From positions 558,001 to 622,000 of the forward strand of contig NZ_AP023189.1 in NCBI RefSeq assembly GCF_012767755.2: 64,000 nt of DNA. The letters are read 5' to 3'. Position numbers and translations under genes: made by a program. How positions within the stretch are numbered: the stretch's first letter is position 1; every line of letters begins with the position of its first letter. The notes beneath the pieces were generated by a model. The model did not search any database, was not told the DNA's origin, and worked only from the letters and a program-made list of their open reading frames with translations. The DNA comes from Pseudomonas tohonis. GTDB lineage: Bacteria > Pseudomonadota > Gammaproteobacteria > Pseudomonadales > Pseudomonadaceae. Below are positions 35,337 through 44,247 of this stretch, one piece after another.

Positions 35337-36348
35337 GAAAACCTCTGCGCGTATCGCCGTCATCGCCGACACCTCGCTGCAGCGCCATGTGCTGCAGCAG
35401 GCGCTGGCGGGCAACGGCTACCAGGTGGTGCTCAACAGCGATCCGGCCCGGCTGGACGAGGAAACCCTGAGCGCCTGTGAAGTGGACCTCTGGCTGGTGG
35501 ACCTGGCGCAGTCGGATGACTCGCCCCTGGTCGACAACCTGATGGAGCGCGCCAGCGCACCGGTGCTGTTCGGCGAGGGGCACGCCCCCGAGCGGCATTC
35601 GGAGAACTACCCACGCTGGGAGCGCCGCCTGTTCGGCAAGCTCAAGCGCCTGGTCGGCGACCCGGCGGTGGCCGTCGGCCCCAGCCTCGAGGCACTGCTC
35701 GCCGAGGCCCAGCGCCCGGCGCGCCTGGACCTGCCCCGGGCCCTGGCCGACACGCCCCTGGTGGCGGGCGAGCCGGCGCGCCAGGTGTGGCTGCTGGCCG
35801 CCTCCCTCGGTGGCCCGGCGGCGGTGAAGGCATTCCTCGATGCCCTGCCCGGTGGCCTGCCCATCGGCTTCATCTACGCCCAGCACATCGACCCGACCTT
35901 CGAGACGGCGCTGCCCCAGGCCGTCGGCCGTCACAGCCAGTGGCCGGTCAACCTGGCCCGTCCCGGTGATGCGGTACGCGCCGGTGAAGTGGTGGTGGTG
36001 CCGATCAGCCACGAACTCAGCTTCGCCGAAGGCGGCGCCATGCAAGTCGGCGATCGCCCCTGGCCGGAGCCCTACAGTCCGTCCATCGACCAGGTGATGC
36101 TCAACCTCGCCCAGCACTACGGTGCCCAGTGCGGCGTCATCGCCTTCAGCGGCATGGGCAGCGACGGCAGTGCCGCCGCCGCCTACGTGCGCCGCCAGGG
36201 CGCGCCGATCTGGACCCAGCGCGGCGACAGCTGCGCCTGCGCGAGCATGCCCGACAGCCTGCGCGAGGGCGGCTACAGCACGTTCAGCGCCGACCCCCGC
36301 GAACTGGCCCAGGCGCTGGTGAACCACCTGGCGGAGCAGTGCGCCTGA
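35329..36348 (+). CDS. chpB: ChpB, CheB-type methylesterase of the Pil-Chp system
   Basis: A 339-residue protein whose C-terminal two thirds is a CheB methylesterase domain: catalytic Ser in LLAASLGGPAAV, His in YAQHIDPTFE, Asp in SGMGSDGSAAA. The N-terminal 120 residues resemble a degenerate receiver, with no convincing phosphoacceptor pocket. It should remove methyl groups added by PilK to PilJ. ATG 35329 overlaps the last 8 bp of chpA and has AAGGGA ahead; the in-frame ATG at 35299 lies deeper in chpA. Confidence 0.93.
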   Translation: MTEKTSARIAVIADTSLQRHVLQQALAGNGYQVVLNSDPARLDEETLSACEVDLWLVDLAQSDDSPLVDNLMERASAPVLFGEGHAPERHSENYPRWERRLFGKLKRLVGDPAVAVGPSLEALLAEAQRPARLDLPRALADTPLVAGEPARQVWLLAASLGGPAAVKAFLDALPGGLPIGFIYAQHIDPTFETALPQAVGRHSQWPVNLARPGDAVRAGEVVVVPISHELSFAEGGAMQVGDRPWPEPYSPSIDQVMLNLAQHYGAQCGVIAFSGMGSDGSAAAAYVRRQGAPIWTQRGDSCACASMPDSLREGGYSTFSADPRELAQALVNHLAEQCA

Positions 36349-36404
36349 GCCCATGGGGCTGCGGGCGGTTGCGCCAGGAATGAAGAATCGTTGAAGGAAG
36401 AACC

Positions 36405-36875
36405 ATGAGCCAAGCCGTCGCCAACCAGAACAGCGCCAACAGCCTCACCGGCCTGCTGGTGCCGCTGTCCGATCGCACCCTGCTGGTGCCCAACGTGGCG
36501 GTGGCCGAGCTGATCCCCTATCGCGCGCCGCAGGTGTCGGCGGGCATGCCGGCCTGGTTCCTCGGCCAGGTGGCCTGGCGCGACCTGCGCCTGCCGCTGC
36601 TGTCCTTCGAAGCCGCCTCCGACGGCCAGCCCCAGGTCGGCGCCGGTGCCCGCGTGGTGGTGCTCAACGCCCTCGGCGGGCGCGGCCACGTGAAATTCAT
36701 CGCCCTGCTGGTGCAGGGCATCCCGCGCTCGCTCAAGGTCGACTCCGACCTGCCCCGCGCCGCCGTGCCCCTGGCTCCCCTGGAGCTGGACGCCGTGCAA
36801 CTGGGTGATGACGTCGCCCGCATCCCCGACCTGATCGCACTCGAGCAGATGCTCGAAGATGCGGGCATCATCTAG
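36405..36875 (+). CDS. chpC: ChpC, second CheW-like adaptor
   Basis: A 156-residue CheW-domain protein (LVPLSDRTLLVPNVAVAELIPY; WFLGQVAWRDLRLPLLSFEAA; a C-terminal helix ending LEQMLEDAGII), reported in P. aeruginosa to connect additional receptors to ChpA. It is 56 bp after chpB with GAAGGAAGAA ahead of the ATG. Its TAG stop is the first base triplet of the heptad array that follows. chpD/chpE, which I recall next in P. aeruginosa, are absent here. Confidence 0.92.
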   Translation: MSQAVANQNSANSLTGLLVPLSDRTLLVPNVAVAELIPYRAPQVSAGMPAWFLGQVAWRDLRLPLLSFEAASDGQPQVGAGARVVVLNALGGRGHVKFIALLVQGIPRSLKVDSDLPRAAVPLAPLELDAVQLGDDVARIPDLIALEQMLEDAGII

Positions 36876-36988
36876 CTGGAAGCTGGAAGCTGGAAGCTGG
36901 AAGCTGGAAGCTGGAAGCTGGAAGCTGGAAGCGGAGGCTGGTGCCTTGGCTTTTGCTTCCAGCTTCAAGCTAAAAACGCTTCCAGCTA
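36874..36988. repeat. Tandem heptad array (AGCTGGA)8 plus inverted copies, chpC/rsmE junction
   Basis: Eight perfect copies of AGCTGGA occupy 36874-36929, followed by a degenerate unit and, from 36956, GCTTCCAGCTTC and GCTTCCAGCT in the opposite sense. The RNA from either strand can fold into a long hairpin, so the element can act as a bidirectional terminator between the convergent chpC and rsmE. Both genes use TAG stops that are embedded in a repeat unit (TAGCTGGAAGC at each end). Confidence 0.9.
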
Positions 36989-37705
36989 AAAGTCTCCCCA
37001 CAACTGCTGCGCCACGCTCAGCGCCACCACCGGCGCTGTCTCCGTCCTCAATACCCTGGGTCCCAGGCGTGCCGAATGGAAGCCGGCGGCTTGTGCCTGG
37101 GCGACTTCGGCGTCGCTGAGGCCGCCTTCGGGGCCGATGAGGAAGGCCAGGGTCTGCGGCTTGGCGTGGCTGGCCAGGGGCTCGGCGACCGGGTGCAGCA
37201 CCAGCTTGAGGTCGGCCCGGGCCTGGACGAGCCAGTCGGCGAGGGTGATGGGCGCATGGATCACCGGCAGCACGGAGCGGCCGCACTGCTCGCAGGCGCT
37301 GATCGCCACCTGGCGCCAGTGGGCCAGGCGCTTGTCGGCGCGCTCGTCCTTCAGCCGTACTTCGCAGCGCTCGCTGACGATGGGGGTGATTTCGGCGGCG
37401 CCCAGCTCAGTGGCCTTCTGGATCGCCCAGTCCATGCGCTCGCCCCGCGACAGCCCCTGGCCCAGGTGCACCCGTAGCGGCGACTCGGCCTGGCCGGTGA
37501 AGGCCTCGCGCAACTCGACGCTCACGGTCTTCTTGCCCACTTCGACCAGCTCGCCCAGGTACTCCTGGCCGGAACCGTCGAACAGCTGCACGGCATCGCC
37601 CACGGCGAGGCGCAGCACGCGCCCGATGTAGTGGGCCTGGGCTTCGGGCAGCGCATGCTGGCCGAGGGAAAGAGGGGCGTCGATGAAGAAGCGGGAGAGG
37701 CGCAT
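36986..37705 (-). CDS. rsmE: 16S rRNA m3U1498 methyltransferase
   Basis: A 239-residue SPOUT-class methyltransferase with an N-terminal PUA-like domain and the C-terminal knot: LAFLIGPEGGLSDAEVAQA and LGPRVLRTETAPVVALS are the SAM-binding signatures. It methylates U1498 in helix 44 of 16S rRNA. There is no purine-rich Shine-Dalgarno: the ATG at 37705 is directly preceded by heptad-repeat sequence (CCAGCTTCCTT). It is downstream of bioA on the same strand. Confidence 0.94.
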   Translation of the reverse strand: MRLSRFFIDAPLSLGQHALPEAQAHYIGRVLRLAVGDAVQLFDGSGQEYLGELVEVGKKTVSVELREAFTGQAESPLRVHLGQGLSRGERMDWAIQKATELGAAEITPIVSERCEVRLKDERADKRLAHWRQVAISACEQCGRSVLPVIHAPITLADWLVQARADLKLVLHPVAEPLASHAKPQTLAFLIGPEGGLSDAEVAQAQAAGFHSARLGPRVLRTETAPVVALSVAQQLWGDF

Positions 37706-37786
37706 AAGGAAGCTGGAAGCCTGAAGCTGAAAGCCGGAAGTCTACCTGTGCGGTGCTTCCAGCTTCCAGCTTCCGGCTGCGTCAGC
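37706..37786. repeat. Heptad-repeat hairpin filling the bioA-rsmE gap
   Basis: AAGGAAGCTGGAAGC...GAAGCTGAAAGCCGGAAG on one side and GCTTCCAGCTTCCAGCTTCCGGC on the other form an inverted array across the whole 76-bp gap. It abuts the rsmE start codon and reaches the bioA stop (TGA 37784-37782), so it can attenuate or process the bioA-rsmE transcript and limit rsmE translation. Confidence 0.8.
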
Positions 37787-39188
37787 CAGGATCCCTGTGG
37801 TTCGGATGCAGGTCGCTGGCGACGCTGACGCTCACCGAGTCGCGGGTGGCGATGTCGATGCCTTCGCTGGCCACTTCGGCGAGGAAGTCGATCTGCTCGG
37901 GGGTGATCACGTAGGGCGGGAGGAAGTACACGACGTTGCCCAGCGGGCGCAGCAGGGCGCCGCGTTCCAGGGCGTGCTGGAAGACCTTGAGGCCACGTCG
38001 CTCCTGCCAGGGGTAGGGCGCGCGGCTGGCCTTGTCCTGGACCATCTCGATGGCCAGCACCATGCCGGTCTGGCGCACTTCGGCGACGTGCGGATGGTCG
38101 ACGAGGTGGGCGGTGGATTGCGCCATGCGCACCGACAGCGCGCGATTGGCCTCGATCACCTTGTCCTGCTCGAAGATGTCCAGGGTCGCCAGGGCGGCGG
38201 CGCAGGCCAGCGGGTTGCCGGTGTAGGTGTGCGAGTGGAGGAAGGCGCGCAGGGTCTGGTAGTCGTCGTAGAAGCCCTGGTAGATGGCCTCGCTGGTGAG
38301 CACCGCCGCCATCGGCAGGTAGCCGCCGGTCAGGGCCTTGGACAGGCAGAGGAAGTCCGGCGCGATACCGGCCTGCTCGCAGGCGAACATGGTGCCGGTG
38401 CGGCCGAAGCCGACGGCGATCTCGTCGTGGATCAGGTGCACGCCGTAGCGGTCGCAGGCCTCGCGCAGCAGCTTGAGGTAGACCGGGTGGTACATGCGCA
38501 TGCCGCCGGCGCCCTGGATCAGCGGCTCGACGATCACCGCGGCCACCTCCGCGTGGTGTTCGGCGAGGGTGCGCTCCATGTGGGCGAACATGTTGCGCGA
38601 GTGCTCTTCCCAGCACATGCCTTCGGGGCGCAGGTAGCAATCGGGGCTGGGCACCTTGAGGGTGTCCATCAGCAGCGACTTGTAGGTCTCGGTGAACAGC
38701 GCCACGTCGCCCACGGACATCGCGGCGATGGTCTCGCCGTGGTAGCTGTTGGTCAGGGTGACGAAGCGCTTCTTGCCTTCGCGGCCCTGGTTGCGCCAGA
38801 AGTGGTAGCTCATCTTCAGCGCCACCTCGATGCCCGAGGAGCCGTTGTCGGCGTAGAAGACGCGGTCCAGGCCCGGGGGCGTGATCTTCACCAGGCGCTC
38901 GGACAGTTCGATCACCGGCTGATGGCTGAAGCCTGCGAGGATCACGTGCTCGAGCTGGTCGACCTGGTCCTTGATGCGCTGGTTGATGCGCGGGTTGGCG
39001 TGGCCGAAGACGTTGACCCACCAGGAGCTGACCGCGTCGAGGTAGCGCTTGCCCTCGAAGTCTTCCAGCCAGACACCCTCGCCACGGCGGATCGGCACCA
39101 CCGGCAGGCGTTCGTGGTCCTTCATCTGGGTGCAGGGATGCCAGAGCACGGCGAGGTCGCGCTGCATCCAGTCGGCGTTTTGGCCCAT
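37782..39188 (-). CDS. bioA: Adenosylmethionine-8-amino-7-oxononanoate aminotransferase
   Basis: A 468-residue fold-type I PLP aminotransferase of biotin synthesis, using SAM as amino donor to make 7,8-diaminopelargonate. Features: DAVSSWWVNVFGHANP, YADNGSSGIEVALKM, HDEIAVGFGRTGTMF, and the PLP lysine in CLSKALTGGYLP (near residue 285). The other bio genes are not nearby. The amine-oxidase gene is divergent, 169 bp upstream. Confidence 0.94.
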   Translation of the reverse strand: MGQNADWMQRDLAVLWHPCTQMKDHERLPVVPIRRGEGVWLEDFEGKRYLDAVSSWWVNVFGHANPRINQRIKDQVDQLEHVILAGFSHQPVIELSERLVKITPPGLDRVFYADNGSSGIEVALKMSYHFWRNQGREGKKRFVTLTNSYHGETIAAMSVGDVALFTETYKSLLMDTLKVPSPDCYLRPEGMCWEEHSRNMFAHMERTLAEHHAEVAAVIVEPLIQGAGGMRMYHPVYLKLLREACDRYGVHLIHDEIAVGFGRTGTMFACEQAGIAPDFLCLSKALTGGYLPMAAVLTSEAIYQGFYDDYQTLRAFLHSHTYTGNPLACAAALATLDIFEQDKVIEANRALSVRMAQSTAHLVDHPHVAEVRQTGMVLAIEMVQDKASRAPYPWQERRGLKVFQHALERGALLRPLGNVVYFLPPYVITPEQIDFLAEVASEGIDIATRDSVSVSVASDLHPNHRDPG

Positions 39189-39357
39189 GGGGTGGTCTCC
39201 GGAAAGGGTCGGGGAAGACTATGCAATAGGGGTGAGATGGACAAGCGCGCCGCGCCGGCACAATGACGGGCGCCGACGGGCATCTCTGGTGGCTGCCGGG
39301 TGCCTGGCGTATCCTGCGCGCCATCCAAGAAACACGACCATTCCTCGGGGGGAATCC

Positions 39358-40836
39358 ATGTCTGCTGCCTGGCTGCGCACCTGCGCGCTGATTCTGTTGG
39401 GAGTGCTCAGTGCGGTTGCGCAGGGCAAGGAAAAGCAACCGGCCGCCATCGTGGTCGGTGGTGGCATGGCCGGCCTCACCGCCGCCTACGAACTGCAGCA
39501 GCAGGGCTGGCAGGTGACCCTGCTGGAGGCCAAGCCGAGCATCGGCGGGCGCTCGGGCCTGGCCAGCACCGAGTGGATCGGCTCCGGCAAGCTGCAGCCG
39601 ACCCTGCATGCCTACCTCAAGGACTTCAAGCTGGCGACCGTGGCCGCGCCTGACTACGTGCGCACCCCCGGCTACCTGATCGCCGGTCGCTATTTCAACG
39701 AGGCCGACCTGCTCAAGGAAGCACCCACCACGATCGAGGGGCTCAAGCGCTTCGACAAGAGCCTGGACGACCTCGCGGCCTCCATCGAGGACCCGCTGCA
39801 GCCGCTGGTCAACACCACCCTGAAGACCCTCGACTCCATCAGCGTGGCGCGCTGGCTGGACAAGCTGGCGCTGCCGCCGACCGCCCGCGCGCTGGTGGAC
39901 CAGCGCATCCGCTCGCGCTACGACGAGCCTTCGCGCCTGTCGCTGCTCTACCTCGCCCAGCAGGGCCGGGTCTATCGCGGCCTGCCGGAAGGCGACCTGC
40001 GCGCCGCCCGCCTGCCTGGCGGCAGTGCGGCCCTGGCCCAGGCGTTCGCCAAGAAGATCAAGACCATCAAGACCAACGCGCGGGTCTCCGCCATCGTCCA
40101 GGACAAGGACAGCGTCACCGTGAAAGTGGGCGGCGCCGGCTACAGCGCCGACTACGTGGTGCTCGCCGTGCCGCTGCCGGCCCTGGACAAGATCAGCCTG
40201 ACGCCGTCCCTGTCGGCCCTTCAGCTGCGCTCGCTGAAGGACATCAACTACGGCTGGCGCGACCAGATGCTGCTCAAGTTCAAGAAGCCCGTGTGGGGCA
40301 AGTCGCGCCTCTCCGGCGAGGTCTACAGCGACCAGGGCCTGGGCATGATGTGGGTCGAGCCCGCGCTCAAGGGCGGCGCCAACCTGCTGGTCAACATTTC
40401 CGGTGACAACGCCCGCCTGCTGCAGGCCTTCGGCGATCGGCAGATGGTCGACCAGGTGCTGATCCGCTTCGACAAGCTGTTCCCCGGCGCCCGCGAGCAG
40501 TTCTCCGGCTACGAGCTGCGCCGCTACGGCAAGGACTCCCTGGTGGGCGGTGCCTACCTGGCCTACGGCCCCGGCGAGATCAGCCTCTACTGGCGCATGT
40601 GGGAGAAGCCCCTGGGCCGGGTGATCTTCGCCGGCGAGCACACCGATGCGCTGTATCCGGGCACCCTCGAAGGCGCCCTGCGCAGCGGCCAGCGCGCCGC
40701 CGGCCAGGCCCGCGACCTGTTCGCCGGCAAGACGCTGGAGCCGGTCGAGCAGGTCGCCGTCGCCACGCCCGAGGCGCCGGCCAAGGCCGAAGCCAAGGAC
40801 GAGAAGAAGGGCTTCTTCTCCCGCCTGTTCAACTGA
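39358..40836 (+). CDS. Exported FAD-dependent amine oxidase-like protein
   Basis: A 492-residue flavoprotein with a Sec-type signal (CALILLGVLSAVAQG) and an N-terminal Rossmann motif VVGGGMAGLTAAYELQQQGW. C-terminal family features include EHTDALYPGTLEGALRSGQRAA. It resembles monoamine oxidase/protoporphyrinogen-oxidase type enzymes; the substrate is unknown. ATG 39358 follows CGGGGGGAA; longer upstream frames run through bioA antisense. A folded flavoprotein with a Sec signal is unusual, as such cofactors normally go through Tat, but no twin-arginine is seen. Confidence 0.82.
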   Translation: MSAAWLRTCALILLGVLSAVAQGKEKQPAAIVVGGGMAGLTAAYELQQQGWQVTLLEAKPSIGGRSGLASTEWIGSGKLQPTLHAYLKDFKLATVAAPDYVRTPGYLIAGRYFNEADLLKEAPTTIEGLKRFDKSLDDLAASIEDPLQPLVNTTLKTLDSISVARWLDKLALPPTARALVDQRIRSRYDEPSRLSLLYLAQQGRVYRGLPEGDLRAARLPGGSAALAQAFAKKIKTIKTNARVSAIVQDKDSVTVKVGGAGYSADYVVLAVPLPALDKISLTPSLSALQLRSLKDINYGWRDQMLLKFKKPVWGKSRLSGEVYSDQGLGMMWVEPALKGGANLLVNISGDNARLLQAFGDRQMVDQVLIRFDKLFPGAREQFSGYELRRYGKDSLVGGAYLAYGPGEISLYWRMWEKPLGRVIFAGEHTDALYPGTLEGALRSGQRAAGQARDLFAGKTLEPVEQVAVATPEAPAKAEAKDEKKGFFSRLFN

Positions 40837-40962
40837 CGCGGACGCGGGCGCAACGCCCGTGACCTCCAGTCGCCTCCCGGGTGCCGTTCGCGCACCCGGG
40901 ATCGAACTTCCCGCTCGTCACCCCGCCTAATTCGCGCTTAGCGCCGTTCGTTATATCTATCG

Positions 40963-41010
40963 TTTTACTCGATATTTCAAAGCGACATTTTCTACTTTTA
41001 TTCGATATTT
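40963..41010 (+). promoter_or_regulatory. Direct-repeat regulatory site upstream of the cytochrome b561-yceI operon
   Basis: TTTTACTCGATATTT (40963-40977) and TTTTATTCGATATTT (40996-41010) are near-identical 15-mers with start-to-start spacing of 33 bp, close to three helical turns, inside an unusually AT-rich 60-bp block. The first copy is also part of an inverted repeat TATCG-N7-CGATA (40958-40974). This looks like a tandem operator; the regulator is unknown. Confidence 0.55.
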
Positions 41011-41054
41011 TTGCCGCTAGGCTTGGTCAATCCGATTTTCAAGGAACCCTCCTG

Positions 41055-41609
41055 ATGCAGTGGCGCAATACCTCCAACCGCTTCGGCCTCGTCAGCATCG
41101 TCCTGCACTGGGGCGTCGCCCTGGTCGTCTTCGGCCTGTTCGGCCTGGGGCTGTGGATGGTCGGCCTCGACTACTACAGCGGCTGGTACAAGACCGCCCC
41201 GGACATCCACAAGGGCATCGGCATCCTGCTGTTCCTGGTGATGCTCGCGCGGGTCGGCTGGCGCTTCGTCAGCCCGCCGCCGCCGGCCCTGCCCAACCAC
41301 GACCGCCTGACCCGCCTGGGCTCCAAGCTCGGTCACCTGGCGCTCTACCTGGGCCTGTTCGCCATCATGGTCTCGGGCTACCTGATCTCCACCGCCGACG
41401 GTCGTGGCATCGCCGTCTTCGGCCTGTTCGAGGTGCCGGCCACCCTGACCAGCATCCCCGACCAGGAAGACGTCGCCGGCGCCATTCACGAGTACCTCGC
41501 CTGGGGCCTGGTGATCTTCGCCGGCATCCATGCGCTCGCTGCGCTCAAGCACCACTTCATCGATCGCGACGCCACCCTGACCCGCATGTTCGGGCGCGCC
41601 GCCAAATAA
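41055..41609 (+). CDS. Cytochrome b561 family protein
   Basis: A 184-residue inner-membrane di-haem protein with four hydrophobic helices. Histidines available as haem ligands include H18 region (VLHWGVAL), DIHKGIG, LGHLALYLG and IHALAALKHHF. Such cytochromes pass electrons between quinone and periplasmic acceptors. ATG 41055 has AAGGAACCCTCC ahead. It is followed after 27 bp by yceI, the conserved cytochrome b561-YceI pairing (yceJI in E. coli). Confidence 0.9.
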   Translation: MQWRNTSNRFGLVSIVLHWGVALVVFGLFGLGLWMVGLDYYSGWYKTAPDIHKGIGILLFLVMLARVGWRFVSPPPPALPNHDRLTRLGSKLGHLALYLGLFAIMVSGYLISTADGRGIAVFGLFEVPATLTSIPDQEDVAGAIHEYLAWGLVIFAGIHALAALKHHFIDRDATLTRMFGRAAK

Positions 41610-41636
41610 GCTGCACCCTCACAAGGAGAAATACCG

Positions 41637-42212
41637 ATGCTGAAGAAATCCATCGCCGCGCTGACCCTCGGTGCCGCCCTGTTCGCCGGCCAGGCCATGG
41701 CCGCCGACTACGCCATCGACAAGCAAGGCCAGCACGCCTTCGTCAACTTCAAGATCAGCCACCTGGGCTACAGCTGGCTGTACGGCACCTTCAAGGACTT
41801 CGACGGCTCCTTCAGCTTCGACGCCAAGGCGCCGGAAGCGAGCAAGATCAAGGTCACCCTGCAGACCGCCAGCGTCGACACCAACCACGCCGAGCGCGAC
41901 AAGCACATCAAGAGCGGCGACTTCCTCAACGTGAGCAAGAACCCGACCGCGACCTTCGAGTCCACCGGCGTGAAATCCACCGGCAACGGCACCGCCGACG
42001 TGACCGGCAACCTGACCCTGAACGGCGTGACCAAGCCGGTCGTGGTCAAGGCCAAGTTCATCGGTGAAGGCGATGACCCGTGGGGCGGCTACCGCGCCGG
42101 CTTCGAAGGCACCACCACCCTGAAGCTGAAGGACTTCGACATCCAGAAGGACCTCGGCCCGGCTTCCCAGGAAGTCGAGCTGATCATCTCCTTCGAGGGT
42201 GTGCGCAAGTAA
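41637..42212 (+). CDS. YceI family periplasmic lipocalin-like protein
   Basis: A 191-residue exported protein; signal peptide residues 1-22 with AMA-A cleavage ([17 protein letters not shown]). The mature part is a YceI beta barrel that binds polyisoprenoid or amphiphilic ligands in related proteins; [25 protein letters not shown] and [17 protein letters not shown] are family signatures. The orthologue at this position in P. aeruginosa was described as a secreted protease-like protein PasP, which I note without endorsing an activity. An intrinsic terminator follows. Confidence 0.92.
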   Translation: MLKKSIAALTLGAALFAGQAMAADYAIDKQGQHAFVNFKISHLGYSWLYGTFKDFDGSFSFDAKAPEASKIKVTLQTASVDTNHAERDKHIKSGDFLNVSKNPTATFESTGVKSTGNGTADVTGNLTLNGVTKPVVVKAKFIGEGDDPWGGYRAGFEGTTTLKLKDFDIQKDLGPASQEVELIISFEGVRK

Positions 42213-42231
42213 GACGGCGCGGATGACGAAG

Positions 42232-42256
42232 AACGCCGGCCGATGCCGGCGTTTTT
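42232..42256 (+). terminator. Intrinsic terminator of the b561-yceI operon
   Basis: CGCCGGC-CGAT-GCCGGCG followed by TTTTT, 20 bp after the yceI stop. A textbook rho-independent terminator. Confidence 0.9.
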
Positions 42257-42330
42257 CATTTCCGGCCCAAGGCCCCGCCGCGTCGGACCCGCCCAGGCCC
42301 CGGAAGTCGGGGCGGCAGGGGCACAAATGA

Positions 42331-42356
42331 AAACGCCGGCCCCGGGGCCGGCGTTT
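42331..42356 (-). terminator. Intrinsic terminator of the DEAD-box helicase gene
   Basis: A perfect 26-bp palindrome with AAACGCCGGCC arms lies 17 bp past the helicase stop; on the minus strand the stem is followed by TTTTCATTT, a good rho-independent terminator. Confidence 0.85.
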
Positions 42357-42372
42357 CCAATGGCGTTGCAGA

Positions 42373-44247
42373 TTAGCGGTTGCGGGTCAGCAGCGCCGGC
42401 TTCTCGCCACGGGGGCGGCTGTTGGACAGCTGGTCCAACTGCTCCGCGGTGGGGAAGCGATCACCCTTGGACTCCTTGTGGATGATCTTCGGCTGCGGCT
42501 TGCGCGGCTCCTGCACGGCGGGTTCTTCACGGGAGCGGGAGCTGCGCTGCTCGTCGCGACGACCCTGGCCGCCACCGTTACCACGGCCTTGGCCCTGGCC
42601 ATTGCGGCGCTGGCCGTTGCCGGCGCCCTGGCCGGAACCACCGCCACCGCTGCGGGCCTTGCCCTGGCCGGCGCCCTGGCCACGCGCACCGGCGCCCTGG
42701 CCCTGGCTTCTGCCCTGGTTCTGGCCCTGCCCCTGGCCCTGCCCCTGGCCGCCACGGCGGTTGCGGCTCTGGGTCTTGTCCGGGTAGGGGCTGACGTAGT
42801 CGGCACGGTTGCCGAAGTTGTCCACGTCGTCGTCGAGGAACTCTTCCGGGTCGCGATCACGCGGGGGCTGCGGCGGGCGTGCCGGACGAGCCTGCTGGGG
42901 CTGGTTGTTGTTGCCGGCTGCCGGTTGGGCGTTCTCGCCTTCCTTGCCTTTGCCCTTGCCGCGGCGGTTGCGGCTCTTGCGCGGCTTGCCTTCGCCGTCG
43001 GCGGCGGGCGGGGTGGCCCCTTCGCGCTTCGGACGGTCGGCACGCGGCTGGCGGGCCGGTTGCGGCGGGCGCACGTCGGGGCGTTCGGCTTCCACGGTGG
43101 AGGCGTCGAAGCCCTGCATGTCGCCATCGGGGATGCGCTGCTTGGTCAGGCGCTCGATGGCCTTGAGCAGCTTCTCTTCGTCGGGGGCGACCAGGGAAAT
43201 GGCCTCGCCGCTACGGCCGGCACGACCGGTGCGGCCGATGCGGTGCACGTAGTCTTCCTCGACGTTGGGCAGCTCGTAGTTGACCACGTGGGGCAACTGG
43301 TCGATGTCCAGGCCGCGGGCGGCGATGTCGGTGGCGACCAGGATGCGCACGCTGTTGGCCTTGAAGTCGGCCAGGGCCTTGGTGCGCGCGTTCTGGCTCT
43401 TGTTGCCGTGGATCGCGGCAGCCGGCAGGCCATGCTTGTCGAGGTACTCGGCCAGGCGGTTGGCACCGTGCTTGGTACGGGTGAACACCAGCACCTGTTC
43501 CCAGGCGCCGACCGTGACCAGGTGGGCCAGCAAGGCACGCTTGTGGTTGGCCGGGAGGCGGAACACCCGCTGCTCGATGCGCTCGACCGTGGTGTTCGGC
43601 GGGGTCACTTCGATGCGCTCGGGGTTGTGCAGGAGCTTGCCGGCGAGGTCGGTGATGTCCTTGGAGAAGGTCGCCGAGAACAGCAGGTTCTGGCGCTTGG
43701 CCGGGAGGCGCGCGAGGACCTTCTTCACATCGTGGATGAAGCCCATGTCGAGCATGCGGTCGGCTTCGTCCAGCACGAGGATTTCCACGTGGGAGAGGTC
43801 GATGCTGCCCTGGCCCACGAGGTCCAGCAGGCGCCCGGGGCAGGCCACGAGGACGTCGACGCCCTTGGCCACGGCCTGGACCTGCGGGTTCATGCCGACA
43901 CCGCCGAAGATGCAGGCGCTGGCCAGCGGCAGGTCACGTGCATAGACCTTGAAGCTGTCGTGGACCTGGGCGGCGAGTTCGCGCGTCGGGGTCAGGACCA
44001 GTACGCGGGCCTGGCGCGGGCCATGGCGGTGCGACTTGTCCGGGTGGCCGTTGGGGAAGAGGCGCTCGAGAACCGGAAGGGCGAAGCCGCCGGTCTTGCC
44101 AGTGCCAGTCTGTGCCGCAACCATCAGGTCGCGACCTTGCAACACGGCGGGGATGGCCCGCTGTTGCACCGGAGTGGGCTGGTTGTAGCCGGCTGCTTCC
44201 ACAGCACCGACTAAAGCCTCGGAGAGACCGAGGGAGGCAAAGGACAT
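42373..44247 (-). CDS. DEAD-box RNA helicase, RhlE-like
   Basis: A 624-residue helicase. Core motifs are intact: Q motif [13 protein letters not shown], Walker [13 protein letters not shown] in [16 protein letters not shown] in FSATFS, and [11 protein letters not shown]. After about residue 370 the protein becomes low-complexity: Pro/Arg/Lys-rich, then Gly/Gln/Arg repeats (GQGQGQ), ending in a short conserved tail. Such tails bind RNA and favour condensate formation. Likely roles are ribosome assembly and RNA decay in the cold. The gene is monocistronic with its own terminator. Next to yceI it marks the spot where P. aeruginosa carries mexR-mexAB-oprM. Confidence 0.93.
   Translation of the reverse strand: MSFASLGLSEALVGAVEAAGYNQPTPVQQRAIPAVLQGRDLMVAAQTGTGKTGGFALPVLERLFPNGHPDKSHRHGPRQARVLVLTPTRELAAQVHDSFKVYARDLPLASACIFGGVGMNPQVQAVAKGVDVLVACPGRLLDLVGQGSIDLSHVEILVLDEADRMLDMGFIHDVKKVLARLPAKRQNLLFSATFSKDITDLAGKLLHNPERIEVTPPNTTVERIEQRVFRLPANHKRALLAHLVTVGAWEQVLVFTRTKHGANRLAEYLDKHGLPAAAIHGNKSQNARTKALADFKANSVRILVATDIAARGLDIDQLPHVVNYELPNVEEDYVHRIGRTGRAGRSGEAISLVAPDEEKLLKAIERLTKQRIPDGDMQGFDASTVEAERPDVRPPQPARQPRADRPKREGATPPAADGEGKPRKSRNRRGKGKGKEGENAQPAAGNNNQPQQARPARPPQPPRDRDPEEFLDDDVDNFGNRADYVSPYPDKTQSRNRRGGQGQGQGQGQNQGRSQGQGAGARGQGAGQGKARSGGGGSGQGAGNGQRRNGQGQGRGNGGGQGRRDEQRSSRSREEPAVQEPRKPQPKIIHKESKGDRFPTAEQLDQLSNSRPRGEKPALLTRNR

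Noticed and set aside
30414..35414. A 1666-residue open frame on the minus strand opposite chpA
   Set aside because: Same reason: its sequence is a low-complexity Gln/His/Leu/Arg/Val-rich product of the reverse complement of the ChpA codons.
36874..36929. The (AGCTGGA)8 array as a CRISPR
   Set aside because: Units are 7 bp with no unique spacers and no cas genes nearby; it is a simple tandem repeat with an inverted partner.
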